Part shown: piece by piece, positions 38,273-50,167 of the stretch
Position numbering within the stretch: the first letter of the stretch is position 1
Layout: every line of letters begins with the position of its first letter
Source of the DNA: Pipra filicauda
Lineage: Eukaryota; Chordata; Aves; Passeriformes; Pipridae
NCBI RefSeq assembly: GCF_003945595.2
Contig: NW_024104509.1
Coordinates: forward strand, 868,001 to 932,000
DNA: 64,000 bases
Direction: 5' to 3'
Translations under genes and position numbers: made by a program
Notes under the pieces: model-generated
What the model was told of the DNA's origin: nothing
Databases searched by the model: none
What the model saw: the letters and a program-made list of their open reading frames with translations, nothing else

Positions 38273-40687
38273 GAATCATAGAATCAGCTGGGTTGGAAGG
38301 GACCTCTGAGATCATCAAGTCCAACCCTTGATTCACTACCACTGCGGTTACTAGACCATGGCATTATGTGCCACATCCAGTCTCTTTTTAAAAATCTCCA
38401 GGGACGGAGAATCCACCGCTTCCCTGGGCAGCCCATTCCAATGTCTGATCCCCCTCTCTGTAAAGAAATTATTTCTAATATCTAACCTAAACCTCCTCTG
38501 GCACAACTTGAGACCATGCCCTCTTGTCTTGCTGATAGTTGCCTCAGAAAAGAGACCAACCCCCACCTGGCTACAACCTCCTTTCAGGGAGTTGTAGAGA
38601 GTGATGAGGTCTCCCCTGAGCCTCCTCTTCTCCAGGCTGAACAGCCCCAGCTCCCTCAGCCTCTCCTCAAAGGACTTGTGCTTGAGTCCCTTCACCAACC
38701 TCATTGCTCTTCTCTGGACCTGCTCCAGCACCTCAATATCCTTCCTGAACTGAGGGGCCCAGAACTGGACCCAGTACTCCAGGTGTGGTCTCACCAGAGC
38801 TGAGTACAGGGGAAGAATCACTTCCTTGGACCTGTTGGCCACACTGTTCCTGATCCAGGCCAGGATGCCCTTGGCCTTCTTGGCCACCTGGGCACACTGC
38901 TGCTCATGTTCAGCTTCTTGTCAATCCAAACTCCCAGGTCCCTCTCTGTCTGGCTGCTCTCCAGCCACTCTGTCCCCAGCCTGTAGCGCTGCAGGGGGTT
39001 GTTGTGCCAAAGTGCAGGACCCGGCACTTGGCCTTGTTGAACCTCATCCCGTTGGAATCAGCCCAACTCTCCAACCTATCCAGGTCCCTCTGCAGAACCC
39101 TCCTGCCTTCCAGCTGATTGACACTCCCCCCCAGCTTAGTGTCATCTGCAAATTTGCTAATGGTACACTCATCCAGATCATCAATAAAGATATTAAACAG
39201 AACTGGGTCCAACGCTGATCCCTGGGTGACACCACTAGTGACTGGCTGCCAACTGGATGCAGCACAGTTCACCATCACTCTCTGGGCCCGACCCTCCAGC
39301 CAGTTCCTAACCCAGCACAAAGTGCCCCTGTCCAAGCACTGGGCTGCCAGCTTTTCCAGGAGTATGCTGTAGGTGACGGTGTCAAAGGCCTTGCTGAAGT
39401 CCAGACAGACCACATCCACAGCCTTCCCCTCATCTACCAGGCAGGTCACCTGATCATAAAAGGAGATCAGGTTGGTCAGAGAGGACCTGCCCTTCCTAAA
39501 CCCATGCTGGCTGGGTCTGATCCCTCGTCCATCCCGTAGGTGCTGTGTGATTACACTGAGGATGATCTGCTCCATAACCTCGCCAGGCACTGAGGTCAGG
39601 CTGATGGGCCTGTAGTTTCCCAGGTCCTCCTTCTGGCCCTTTTTGTGGATTGGCGTGACATTTGCCAACTTCCAAACATGTGGGACCTCCCCAGTGAACC
39701 AGGACTGTTGGTAGATGATGGAGAGAGGCTTGGCGAGCTCTTCTGCCAGCTCCCTCATCACCCTTGGGTGGATCCCATCTGGTCCCATAGACTTGTGGGG
39801 ATCCAAGCAGCTCAGTAGGTCACTAATTGTTTCCTTCTGGATTAGGGGGGGCTGTTCAGATTCTTATCTCTTTCTACAAGCTCCAGAAGCCAGCTGTCCT
39901 CAGGACAACCTGTCTTTCTGTTGAAAACTGAGACAAAGAAGGTGTTAAATACCTCAGCCTTTTCCTCATCTTTGATAACTATACTCCTGCCCATGTCCAG
40001 TAAAGAGTGGAGGTTTTCCTTGCCCCTCCTTTTGCTATTGATGTATCTGTAGAAAGACTTTTTCTTATCCTTCACAGAGGTGGCGAGATTCAGTTCAAGT
40101 TGTACCTTCGTCCCTCTAATTTTCTTTCTACATAACCTAACTATATTCCTAAATTCTTCCTGAGTCATCAGCCCTTTTTTCCATAATCGGTAAGCTCTCT
40201 TCTTTACCCTAATTTCTTTCAAAATCTCTCTGTTCAGCCAGGCCAGTCGTCTTCACCGCCAGCTTGCCTTTTGGCACAGTGGGACAGCCTGCTCCTGTGC
40301 TTTCAAAACTTGCTTCTTGAAGTACGTCTGTCCTTCCAGGACCCCTTTGTTTTCAAGGGCTGTTTCCCAGGGTACACTCTGAACTAGTCTTCTGAATAGG
40401 CCAAAATCTGCCCTCTGGAAGTCCAACGTAGAGGTTTTATTGATGGCCCTCCTTGCATCCCCGAGTATTGAAAACTGTGTTATTTCATGATTCCTGTGTC
40501 CCAGACGTCCACTGACCACCACATCTCCCACCAGCCCCTCTCTGTTTGTGAACAGGAGGTCTAGCAGGGCTCCATCCCTGATAGGCTCATTTAGCAGCTC
40601 GAGCAGGAAATTATCCTCTATACACTCTAGGAATCTCCTAGACTGTCTCTTCTCCTCTGTGTGGAGTTCCTTGGCCTCCTCGCCCAT
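38273..40687 (-). mobile_element. CR1 LINE, 2.4 kb, inserted in an LTR
   Basis: Minus-strand, 5'-truncated CR1. From right to left it encodes the end of the endonuclease domain (QSRRFLECIEDNFLLEL, GALLDLLFTNREGLVG; about 40,660-40,500) and the linker with RLWKKG near 40,190. The reverse transcriptase follows with [25 protein letters not shown], the GVTQGS block and the catalytic FADD core (39,800-39,120). The C-terminal block ([32 protein letters not shown]) is at 38,880-38,360. The tail (TCAGAGGTCCCTTCCAACCC, ATTCTATGATTCTAAG) ends at 38,273. It carries few mutations for its length, so it is fairly young. The 5' junction is accurate to within about 30 bases. Confidence 0.93.
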
Positions 40688-40720
40688 AGCAAGCAGAGTG
40701 AGAAACAGAGAAAACCTCAA
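38351..40720 (-). pseudogene. CR1 endonuclease/reverse transcriptase coding region, disabled
   Basis: The ORF2-type frame of the CR1 copy is open over most of its length but has four breaks. There is an in-frame TGA at 40,255-40,253. A frame change occurs in the 7-base C-run (coding strand) near 39,847. Two more frame changes lie at about 39,005 and about 38,895. The catalytic FADD, the NYRPISL and LDFSKAFD motifs and the GVTQGS block are preserved. The N-terminal half of the endonuclease is missing by 5' truncation. The first residues of the upper frame (about 40,720-40,690) come from the flanking LTR. It cannot make an active protein. Confidence 0.88.
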
Positions 40721-40842
40721 AGCTGTGCAAGCACTGCTCAGTAATAGCTAAAACATGGGTGAGTTGTCAGCAGTGTTTTGGTCACAAAACCATGCTGGCT
40801 GCTGTGAAGAAATTTAATTCCATCTCAATCAGACCTGGTGCA
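40688..40842 (+). mobile_element. Solo LTR, right part
   Basis: Continuation of the LTR broken at 38,272. GCAAGCACTGCTCAGTAATAGC, then AACATGGGTGAGTTGTCAGC, then GAAGAAATTTAATTCCATCTC, ending CTGGTGCA, follow the recalled order of this avian LTR family. Together with the left part it makes about 500 bp with TG...CA ends. The immediate flanks (ATCTT before, CTCCT after) do not form a convincing target-site duplication. Confidence 0.75.
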
Positions 40843-41615
40843 CTCCTGCATAATCTAAAGGGTTTTTTTCATGACATTTGGGTTCATTCCAAAATGAGTC
40901 ATCTTCTCATTCTCTGTGTGTACATAGGACTAAGATGCCTCCAAGCCTAGTTTCAGGCACCTCAAACTTTGACATACAAGTAAGATTCATACCAGAGGTT
41001 ATTTATACTCAGCCTGAATCAAATCCTTAGATTAGACAGACTCCAAGTTAGGAAATTTAAGATTTGTGTGTGAGATTTATGCCATAGGACTATCATTCAT
41101 ATTGAAGACGGATAAAATAAAGAAAAACGAGGTGAAATAAAGTGGTACCCACATTGCATTGGGAGCCACTCTCTTTAAAAGATTGAAAACACTCAACTAA
41201 TTATTTTTGATCTCTTTCTTTTTGTGCATTTTCATACTTCGTTGTTCTTTCCATGGCAGAAAGCTAAAGAGACTGTTCTGGTGAAATATCTGGCCTGCCT
41301 GGAGGTGGAAATTAGTGTGAAGGGCATAAGAAAACCTGAATTGATTACATTTCCTGTCCAGTTTTGCTGACTATATATTAGAATGCAATAATACTCAAAA
41401 TGTCAGCTCAATTTGCTTTGTTCCATGCCTGTTATCACATCCCTTTTCACATCCTTTACCTCCTGCTCCCTCTATGTCTATGGGGTAGACCATATCTTGG
41501 TGCCTGTGTAGTACCTTTTCACATAAACAGTATACTTTGAATGTCTTTTTTTCATGATCAAGTGAGCATGGGTGGCTTTTGATAGTGAATACTTATATAG
41601 AGTCATGTTATTGTA

Positions 41616-41640
41616 AGACTATATGTCTAACATATAGTCT
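41616..41640. repeat. Perfect 10-bp inverted repeat with 5-base loop
   Basis: AGACTATATG, loop TCTAA, CATATAGTCT. The stem is perfect but AT-rich, and there is no T-run behind it to suggest a terminator. It lies in otherwise featureless sequence. Confidence 0.8.
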
Positions 41641-42557
41641 ATAGCTATTGTTTTAGATGTTGTTTTCCTCTGTAATATTTTATACTGTGTGATATGAATT
41701 AACCTTCCCTAAAACGTGCCCTTATGGTAGCCTGACCTGTGAGACAGAAAGCTTTATACTGGTGTTTACCACTGTCTCCTTACTTATGACATCCTTCCTC
41801 CGTTCTCCAGAATAAATCACAGAATGAACAGCTGTAGAAGACAGGCAGAGAGACCAGCTTCAGGAATGAGGTTGCAGCTATTTCATGCCTTTGCAGCCTC
41901 CCTAAACCACGGGCTTTAGAGGCTGAGGCAGGGTAAAGCTCAATCCTATTCCACCTTTCAGTTCCTGCTGATGACATTTGCAATCCTTCTGTTTTACTGG
42001 ATGTGGCTGCTTCTGTCTGACCCTTTCTGATGGAGTGTTCCTCCATCCTCATTTGGCACTTTGAGTTGAATTTGGGCACCATCTAAAACACATGTTAGCA
42101 AAAACCGCTGCCTCTGGGGAAAACTGAAACTTGAATGTACCACACACACACACAAAAAAAAAGCTGGGAAAAGAGCAGAGCGGAAGGAATGAATTTTAGA
42201 AACCCCTCACACCTTAATTTCTTCAGGAAGAATAGAATATTGAGAAAGCTTAATTCTATCTGAAGAATGATACACTCCACAGGAAGTTGAAAAAAACATA
42301 TGGATGGCATAGAGCGTCAGACAGGAAATAACAGAATAGTTCACAATTTCTCCTTGTAAGGCAGATTCAAAGAGAATTGATTTTGAAATTTTAGATTCTG
42401 AGTCCCCTGATGAAACCGGATTTCAAACACTGCAGAGTACTGGAAAGACAGAGAAAATACCTGGAAATTGTAAAAGAAGATGTTTTCCTGTATAGTAATG
42501 AAAAATTTGAGGTAGGTAGTCAGTATTCCAGTAAAGTGGAGAAAATAAAAATTGTTA

Positions 42558-42600
42558 CACACACACAAAATAAATAAATAAATTAATTAAACAAACACAG
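42558..42600. repeat. (CA)n and (AAAT)n microsatellite
   Basis: ACACACACAC followed by (AAAT)n and AATT units. A shorter (CA)n run lies at 42,140-42,153. Confidence 0.85.
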
Positions 42601-44027
42601 ATGATTGTATGTACTGCAGATTTAGAGCCCAGCAGAGCAGCATGGGCTGCATGAGCTAGGACTCAGCAAGCATTTATTTTAGTGCCAGAATGTATGCATA
42701 TGGAGCACACCACAGACATTGAGAGTAACAACAGTAACCCCGTTAATTCAGGGGATTTTCTCCAGGACTGTTAAACAATATGGGAAATTATTGGACTATT
42801 AATTTGAAAGCTATTAGACCATCTACTAAATTACTTTGGACATTGTTTCTGGCAACAAATTACACAAAAAGCAGTTTTGTTTACACTGAAGAAAAGCCAG
42901 TACCTCTGAAAGCAAATAATTAAACTGTAGGTTTCCATTGCTAAGCTTCTCCTCACTGCAGGCACAGCAAAATAAAATGTTTGGATAGTCAGGAATTTGC
43001 TGTAGTACTCTATGCTGAGCCCTGGAGCTTGTCAGTAGAAGACCCGAGAAAAACTGAGGAAGGAATTGAGGACCTCTTACAAAACACTCAGAACTGAGAA
43101 AAGACAAAACAATCCATGCTGCGTGATTTGTACTCCTAGAAATCCCTTGCAACTTTAGTGGAGGATTAAAAGAGGATTTAGTTAGTTTTATTTGCTATGT
43201 TTCTGTGTTCAGGAATACCAGAGCTGTACACAACCAGATCACCTCCTAGTACAGCACAGGACTGGCTCAGGCCTGACTGTATGACTGCATTTCTGTCAAA
43301 TCAGCTAGAACACACAGTACAGTATTTATTCTGGCTTCATGGTCGCTGCAGGAGGACAGGTTATATGTGATCTGCCAGAAAACCTGCCAGAATATTTAAC
43401 TATCCTTTAAATACTTTTGTTTTGAACAAACTTGGATCCACAGACTGAGTTTATACTAGCCAAACTATTTTTTCTTATGAATCTACAACATTTTGGATCC
43501 AGCATGTGTGCCCTATTCCATCCACTTTTTGTGAAGGCATGGCTGAGGAATAAAAGGGCAAGAGGAGGTTTTATTCAGCAAGGAATAAATACATAGGAAA
43601 TAGAAAGTAATACATTAGCACTAGGAAGGTGGGTCCCTCTTTCTTCCCTTTTGGAAGAGGAGACAGACTATATTTGAGAGGTTGCCCAGACAGGCAATAT
43701 ATTTCAAAGGCGAAAGACCCTTTGTGCTCATCCACATTGAGGGAAGCTCAGAGGTTCCTGAGTACATTTCGGGGAACTGAAGTCAATGAAAGGGTAGGTT
43801 TTTAAGTTCAGTTGGCAGAATGAACAAGTGTACATGCTTTCAGCATGTTATACTGCCAGTTATACTCCAGAAAACAAAACAAAGCAAATAATAATTGAAG
43901 TTTTGTCTTTTAGTGATTTAATTAGAAGTGAACCTTTCCTGGAGAAGCTGGACATGACTGGAGTCCCAAACGCTGATAGCCAGTGTACCTGTAACAAAAG
44001 ATTTCCCCAAAGCTTGTCAGATCAAAC

Positions 44028-44772
44028 CCAGAATCACAGAATTGTTATGTTGAACGGGACCTCTGGAGGTCATCTAGTCCAACCCCCATGCCAATGTAGG
44101 GTCATCTAGAGCATGTTACACAGGAACGTTGTCTAGGTGGGATTCAAATGTCTCCAGAGAGAGAGATTCCACAACCTCTCTGGGTGGCCTGTTCCAGTGC
44201 TCCGACACCTTCAACGTAAAGAAGTTCTTCCTCATGTTGAGGTGAAACTTCTTGTGTTTATGTCCATTGTTCCTTATCCTGTCACTGGGCACCACTAAAA
44301 ACAGTTTGGCACCAATCTCTCGGCACCTGCTAATGAGATATTTTTATGGATTAATGAGATCCCCTCTTAGTCTTCTCTTCTCTAGACTAAACAGGCCCAG
44401 CTCCTGCAGTTTCTCCTCATAAGAGAGATCTCCAGACACCTGATTATTTTTGTGGCCTTCCATTGGTCCCTCTCCAGTACCTCCTTGTCTTTCTCGTACT
44501 GACAAGCTCAGAACTGCACACAGTATTCCAGATGTGGCTTTACTAGGGCTGAGTAGAAGAGGAGTATCACCTCCCTTGACCTGCTGGCCACACTGTTCCT
44601 GATGCATACCAGGATATTATTTGCCCTCCTGGTCACAAGGGCACACTGCCGGCTCATGGTCAATTTGTCACCCACCAAGACTCCCAGGTCCTTCTAGTAA
44701 GTCTGTACTGGTACTTGGGGTTATTCCTTCCCAGGGGCAGGACTCTATGCATGCCCTTGTGCTGTTTTCAGT
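44028..44772 (-). mobile_element. CR1 LINE 3' portion
   Basis: Minus-strand CR1. Its tail is at the left (CAGAATCACAGAATTG, GGTCATCTAGTCCAACCCCCATG). Moving right, the C-terminal reverse transcriptase is readable in reverse ([26 protein letters not shown]) near 44,340-44,430. Further right comes the GLTAGQ/'VTRRANN' region up to TTCCCAGGGGCAGGACTC near 44,740. It is more diverged than the copy at 38-40 kb and belongs to another subfamily. It ends abruptly at about 44,772, next to an LTR fragment. Confidence 0.9.
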
Positions 44773-44931
44773 AAACTGTTCTTATCTCAAGCTGTCATCT
44801 TTACCTTCTGTGCCTCCAATTCTCCTCTCCAGCCACCTGCAGGTGGGAGTGTGAAAGGGAGAGGGGAGCGAGCAGCAGGGTGGTTTTAGAAGGAGTACCA
44901 AATTGGGGAGTACCATTCCTAAACTACAACA
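44773..44931 (-). mobile_element. LTR fragment, inverted relative to the copy at 54.7 kb
   Basis: Read on the minus strand from 44,931 it starts TGTTGTAGTTTAGGAATGGT and runs ACTCCCCAATTTGG. It then reads through CACCTGCAGGTGGCTGGAG and AAGATGACAGCTTGAGATAAG. It ends near AGTTTACTGAAAACAGC, where the CR1 begins. The same order occurs on the plus strand at 54,664-54,855, so both are pieces of one avian LTR family. The rest of this LTR was not found on the other side of the CR1. Confidence 0.75.
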
Positions 44932-47900
44932 AGAGGAAAAGAAACCCAGAGAGACTTAATTGTAACCTTTCAGTCACCAGTAATTAACATGTCCTTTGTT
45001 TCTCATGGATATGTTGTTCTCAGATAAGACAGTTTACAGATGGTGTTAAGTAAGTTTGTACCATACTGTAACCATAACTGACTACAATATGCAACTATTA
45101 TATAGATAACAGTTTTTCTGTTTATGAGGCTGATGTAAGTCTGTCTTTTTATTGTGTACATTTTTAAATGTCACACTCTTAGCTTCAAGAGAATGCTATG
45201 GCAGTGTGTACTGCCTTTAAGGGCTGAGGTTCCCAGACAGAGATTGTGGGCAGGGGGCTGTGAAGCCCTATTTGTTGTTATGCATGGCTAATTAAATCCA
45301 AAAAGAAATTAAACTAGATCCCTTGCAAGAACCTTAAGTCATTGAATGATCACTGCAAGTGTCATCCATCATTTTCTGAAGACCTTGTAGTCTTAAGAGA
45401 AGGCAAGATGCACTGGATGGGGATAGAGAGTAAGGAGATTAGTTTACGAAAATAAGACCAAGGCAGTCTAGAAAAATTTAGAGCCATTTTTTAAACTGCC
45501 TGAGCTCTAATCTCTCTTATGATAGACTGAGTTTGCTACCAGAACTTTCCTTTCCTTAGCATGCCTATCTGGAGTTGGCTTTGTAGTGATGACAGGGACA
45601 AACAGCTGTGGTGAGAGTGATCAGGTATAGCTACTTAGTCCATTGCTCTGCTTGATAGGCCACTTCTGTTTTGTTTCTCCTTTTGTTTTCTTTGAGAAGA
45701 CAGACACTTCATGTGTGCAATTATGCTGATTACTCCACATATTTTTCAGTCGACCTGGATATCTGTGTGGGGCCTCCTTAAAACTAGTATAATATTAGGA
45801 GGTTTTTTTCATTCTGTGTGATAGAAATGTTCATTTCTAGAGGTCTTGGAGAGGAGAAATGGGAGAATTAAGAGCAAACCCATTAGGTTAGCTGAAATGA
45901 TGAAGGATAAGTGATGTCTCCTTTCTTAAAAGAAATCAGTGGAATGAAATGCCACTCCTAATCTGGATTTCAGGTATTTTCTCCCTAGGCACCCATGTAT
46001 GGCCATCAGTGAACACACAATGCATATGAACACAGAATGCATATACTAAAAAAACCTTTTGTCCAATTTGATGTGGCAGATCTTTTGTTCTCTTTGCCTG
46101 AGAGATGTGAGATTTTGGAGAATAAATAACTCAGCTGTGGCTTGGTGAGCTAATGTAGCTCCTACAGGGGCAAAGATCTGGAAGAGTTGTTGCTAGCACA
46201 CCAATTATACACAGCTAGTGTGAGAAGGGAGGGAGAGAGGGCTGTGTGACACCAATGCTTTCCCCATCATCATGCTTACAGGTTACATTGTCACGTGGGG
46301 CAGCTGCTGCTTATATTACACCTCTGCTATCCTCTGTATGCTCGTGCTTCTTGCAGTTTTAGTGGGGTACTGGTTACTGATGCAGTTGGTCATCCAAAAT
46401 ACCTGCCCACAGAGCTTGTAAGAGAAACCAGAGATCAGTGGTGTCTCTAATAAGAGATATTTCTTGACCCTACATGGCCCCACTGTCTACTGTTCTAAAT
46501 CATCTTTAAGAGACTGAGTGCTTAAGAAATAGGCAATGTTCTTGGATTTTATTGTTTGTTCTCCAGTTCTCTAGAAACTCTGTATAAATCAGAGTTGTCA
46601 GATGGATTTAATTTTTCACCTTTTTGGTTTCATTTAGAAAAATGAGAGATTGATCATAGTGGACACTGCAAATTTTTTCTTCTTATTGTACACAAAACTT
46701 TGGTGGCATATACCTGTGGATTGAAGAGGATGAGTGTATAAATTTTAAGGAGACAAATTACTGCAAATTCACTTGTTGAATCTGCAAATCAGGGTGTCAC
46801 AAGAAGAGAGAAGCTGGGATTACAGAATGATAAACCCCTTTTCCTATTTCTGTCTGTGTGTGTCTTCTGTTGGCAAGATATTCCATGCATAAATAGATGT
46901 ACGTATTAAAGGAAAATCTTAGAAGAGCTAAACACCTGTTAATTTTTTGTTTAATGTCACACTCTATGTGCATCAGTGAAAAGTTTGTGCTTGCATATCT
47001 GTATCAATTGGACATGTTAATGTTTCAGGTGTCACGATGTGTCTTGAGCCAACTCTTCACAGCAGTTTGGAACAGATTTTTGCTTGTTAAGTTAGTTAGT
47101 AATCTACGGCAAACATGCCACGTTTCCTGTCAAGATGGCTTTTTTTGGACATTTTTTTTTGGTAGCTCACCACTGTCTAAATAAACTGTTATCTTAGGAA
47201 CAGGTTATTTTATTGGTTGTTTCCTTGTGTCTTTCTGCCTTAAATAATTTTGCAGGCATTTGTCTGTCAATTACTTTATGATTCAAATGCAAATACTTGT
47301 TGATAAATGAAAAAAAGAGGGAGGATGTGTGAATGTTAATAAATTCTTTAGATGATCAGGTAGAAATACTGAGTGAACAAGGTGGGTTTCCAGTACATTG
47401 CATTCCCTCAGAGACTGGCAGAATTTATTCACAGAGAACTTCTGTAACTTTGAGGCTGGGGGAGAGACTGAGACAGTAGGCCAGGACTGAACATTCCCAA
47501 AATTATGTTACTATTGCTCCAGATAGAGATTTAATTTTTCAAAATATTTGTCCCAGGAAATGTAAATCACAGGATATAGATGAACTTAGCTTTGATAGTA
47601 ATAATAGCACAGCTGTCTGCCAAAGGCCATCACCTTTTGAAGAAGCATTCAAAGTTGTTGAAGTGTGAATCTTGCCCATGAACATTTTTTGTGGTGTAGC
47701 TACTGTCTCTAAAGAGCCATGCATTCTTTCTTTACTCTGCAAAAACTCTTATGAAGTTATTTCAAATTTTCTTTTCCAAAAGTCAGGTTAATCTGAGGAA
47801 GGATATAAAGCACCAGTTCACTTCCCCAGATTGCCACTTTTAGCCTTTATAAATTACCCAAGGAGATCCTTAAGTTGAAAATACGGTGCTTGGTGCTGAC

Positions 47901-50068
47901 AGCTCTCTCAGACTTCCCTGAGGAGCATTAGCATTAGTACTTTGCAGGTTGGACTCAAATCTAATGAGGAAAAGCTCAAATAATGCACAGATATTTGATT
48001 ACAATTTTGTCAAGAATGACCTTCTCATGTGTTTTAAACACCATTTTTCTCTTTCTTCAAAAGCCTCTCAGAAACTGAATTTGTATTTTCCTAAATAGCT
48101 ATTGTTTACAAATTAACATCAAAAAGAGTGGGGCTTTTTGATGCTTGCACCAATCCCTGATGAGCCAGCAGTCTAGTGAAGAATGAGAATTGAAACTAGT
48201 AGGGGGGAATAAGCCTCCAGCCTGGATGGCAGTGCCTCCCTGGAGTTTTGCAAGGTAGTTTGCAGCATTAAGCAGAAGTAGGATGAGTCAAGGATATGTT
48301 AGAGCCTTTCCTGCTGATTTTGCAAGTTTCTTCCAGAGGCAAACTGTCCAGCAAAATCACAGTACAGTTACAAAACAAAATGATATCCTTTTTTTTTTTT
48401 TTGAGGGGGGAGAGAGGATGTGGAAATACTGACTGCATTGATAAACATTGAAAAACAGCAATGCTCAAGAACTGAGTAGTTTTCCTTCTCATTTTCCTTC
48501 AGAAATTCTGAAAGGAACAAGTGGCTAGTGGTTAGTAAATGCCGACCCTTCATGCAGGAATAACCATGCCCTACTTTGAATGTATCTCAGTGCAAGCAGA
48601 AGGCATCTGGTGCTGGAGTTATGATACCATGGAAAGGTTTACCACTGGCTGCTTGTGACAGAGCATCAGATTGCTGCCTGTGTCCCTTATTTCTGCCCCA
48701 GAATTAAAGAGAAAAGAAACTGTGCTTTTCACAGGACACTTACAGTATCCCTTTATGCGGAACATATGACAAGCCACAGCTGAATTCTTAAAACACCTCA
48801 ATAATTCTCTGGTTAATGAAAGGATTGCATACTGATTGTATGCTAATTGCTTTCTGAGCCACAAAAAGAATGATGTTTAGTGACTAAATACACATCATGC
48901 ATCTGTGATATCCTATTTTATCCTTAAAAAGCTGAATAGTAGATTTCAATTGTCATTAAAATGAACAATTGTAAATTATTCTGTACTAAGATGTGATGTG
49001 ATGTGTAGTGTCAAAACTCTTGCACCAAGTCACTTTCACTTACCATACAATTCCTTTTTAAGGTGTGTTTGGGATAGATGGGAGGGTGAGGGGGGAGGGA
49101 GGGAGAGAATCTGGTGAACAAGAGTGATAAATAACCTACAGGTTTTGTCAGATGTTTTCATATCATCCCAGTAGCAGTTTCTCAAAGAGAACATGTCATC
49201 CTTATAATGTATGTATGTGTGTGTGTAGTATTTTTGAAAAAGCTACTTTATTTAATCAATTAATATTTAAAGCCATAAGCAAAACATAATTCCAGATAAC
49301 TTTGGGTCTCCATTCAAATCTGAAATGTGAATTTGGTTCTCAAACCAAGACAGACTTTGATTACTGGAAGCTTTTTTAAGTGCTTTAGGATGTTTTTAGG
49401 AGGCATGGGTGAAACCAAATTTAGCTTCCTTTTTTTTTCAAACATTTCACAATTCTACTGCAAGTTGCCCAAGCAGTAACATAACATATCAATGCAGACA
49501 GGATTTGTCATCTGTAATTCTTCCTTCATCTGCACTTATCTGTCTCTGTTGTGCTCATTTGTCATTCTTTTGATTCGCCTTCCCATTCCTTCAGTAATTC
49601 TGGCTTTCCCCCTCTCCTCAGTTCTCCAGTTGGCTTCCGCAGTAAAGGTCCTTGTGTTTACAGAGCATCTCAGCTACCCTCCCTTGCAGTCTCTTGAGCT
49701 CATCAGCTGGACAGACCCATGCTCTAACTCAGGCGTTGTGATTTCTGCTTACTGCAGTCTTTCACTGAACTACTTTCTTCTGACCCTCTTAACTTATTCA
49801 CATTAATTTTGTAGCTTTTCTTAGCTCTCCTGCCTGATCTTCTTCATTATTCCTTTTTTCTTTTGGTTTTGTGGGTTCCTTTTAAAAGGTACCATTCTTT
49901 GCACATTTTTAGTGTTCCACTTTCACTGATTTCATCCTACTTTAGTGTCACTGTGCCTTGCTGAAGAAAAATACTGTGAGCATCATGCAGTTTTCAATTC
50001 CACAAAAAAAAAAAAAAAAATCTCGTTTTTTATCCATTTCTCTGTCCCTTGACCAATATCTTTATTTT
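44932..50068. other. Intergenic, no gene recognised
   Basis: About 5.1 kb of AT-rich sequence. I see only simple repeats: a T-run near 48,388-48,403, the G-rich tract at 49,080-49,106, a short (TG)n near 49,208-49,228 and an A-run at 50,004-50,020. There is no recognisable coding sequence on either strand. Confidence 0.6.
49080..49106 (+). other. G-rich tract with quadruplex-forming pattern
   Basis: GGGAGGGTGAGGGGGGAGGG continuing AGGGAG. At least four runs of three or more G are separated by one to three bases, which meets the usual G-quadruplex rule. It sits in AT-rich intergenic DNA. Confidence 0.8.
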
Positions 50069-50167
50069 ACGCCAAGTTCATGGGTTCAGTCCCCATATGG
50101 GCCGTTCATTTAAGAGTTGGACTCAGTGATCCTTGTGGGTACCTTCCAACTCACAATATTCTGTGAT
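50069..50167 (+). mobile_element. tRNA-derived SINE with CR1 tail (TguSINE1-like), 5'-truncated
   Basis: The first part, CGCCAAGTTCATGGGTTCAG then TCCCCATATGGGCC (50,070-50,103), corresponds to the variable loop, T-arm and acceptor 3' strand of a tRNA-Ile (AAT) gene. It keeps the RNA polymerase III box B (GGGTTCAGTCC, one change from GGTTCGATTCC-type). It is followed by GTTCATTTAAGAGTTGG and a CR1 3' tail (GACTCAGTGATCCTTGTGGG...CCTTCCAACTCACAATATTCTGTGAT). The D-arm, anticodon arm and box A are missing. A tRNA-Ile head with a CR1 tail is the known structure of the passerine SINE family TguSINE1. The family assignment is from memory of that structure. Confidence 0.8.

Larger units (their letters stand above)
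40843..44027. other. Intergenic, no gene recognised
   Basis: AT-rich sequence with short CA-type microsatellites (about 42,140-42,153 and 42,558-42,600) and a perfect hairpin at 41,616-41,640. The open frames here (around 100 codons, for example 42,826-43,152 minus) carry no domain I recognise. Confidence 0.6.

Noticed and set aside
38358..39924. Plus-strand frames over the CR1 at 38-40 kb
   Set aside because: Antisense shadows of the CR1 reverse transcriptase.
50069..50103. Possible tRNA gene
   Set aside because: Only the variable loop, T-arm and acceptor end are present and they run straight into a CR1 tail. It is a SINE head, not a tRNA gene.
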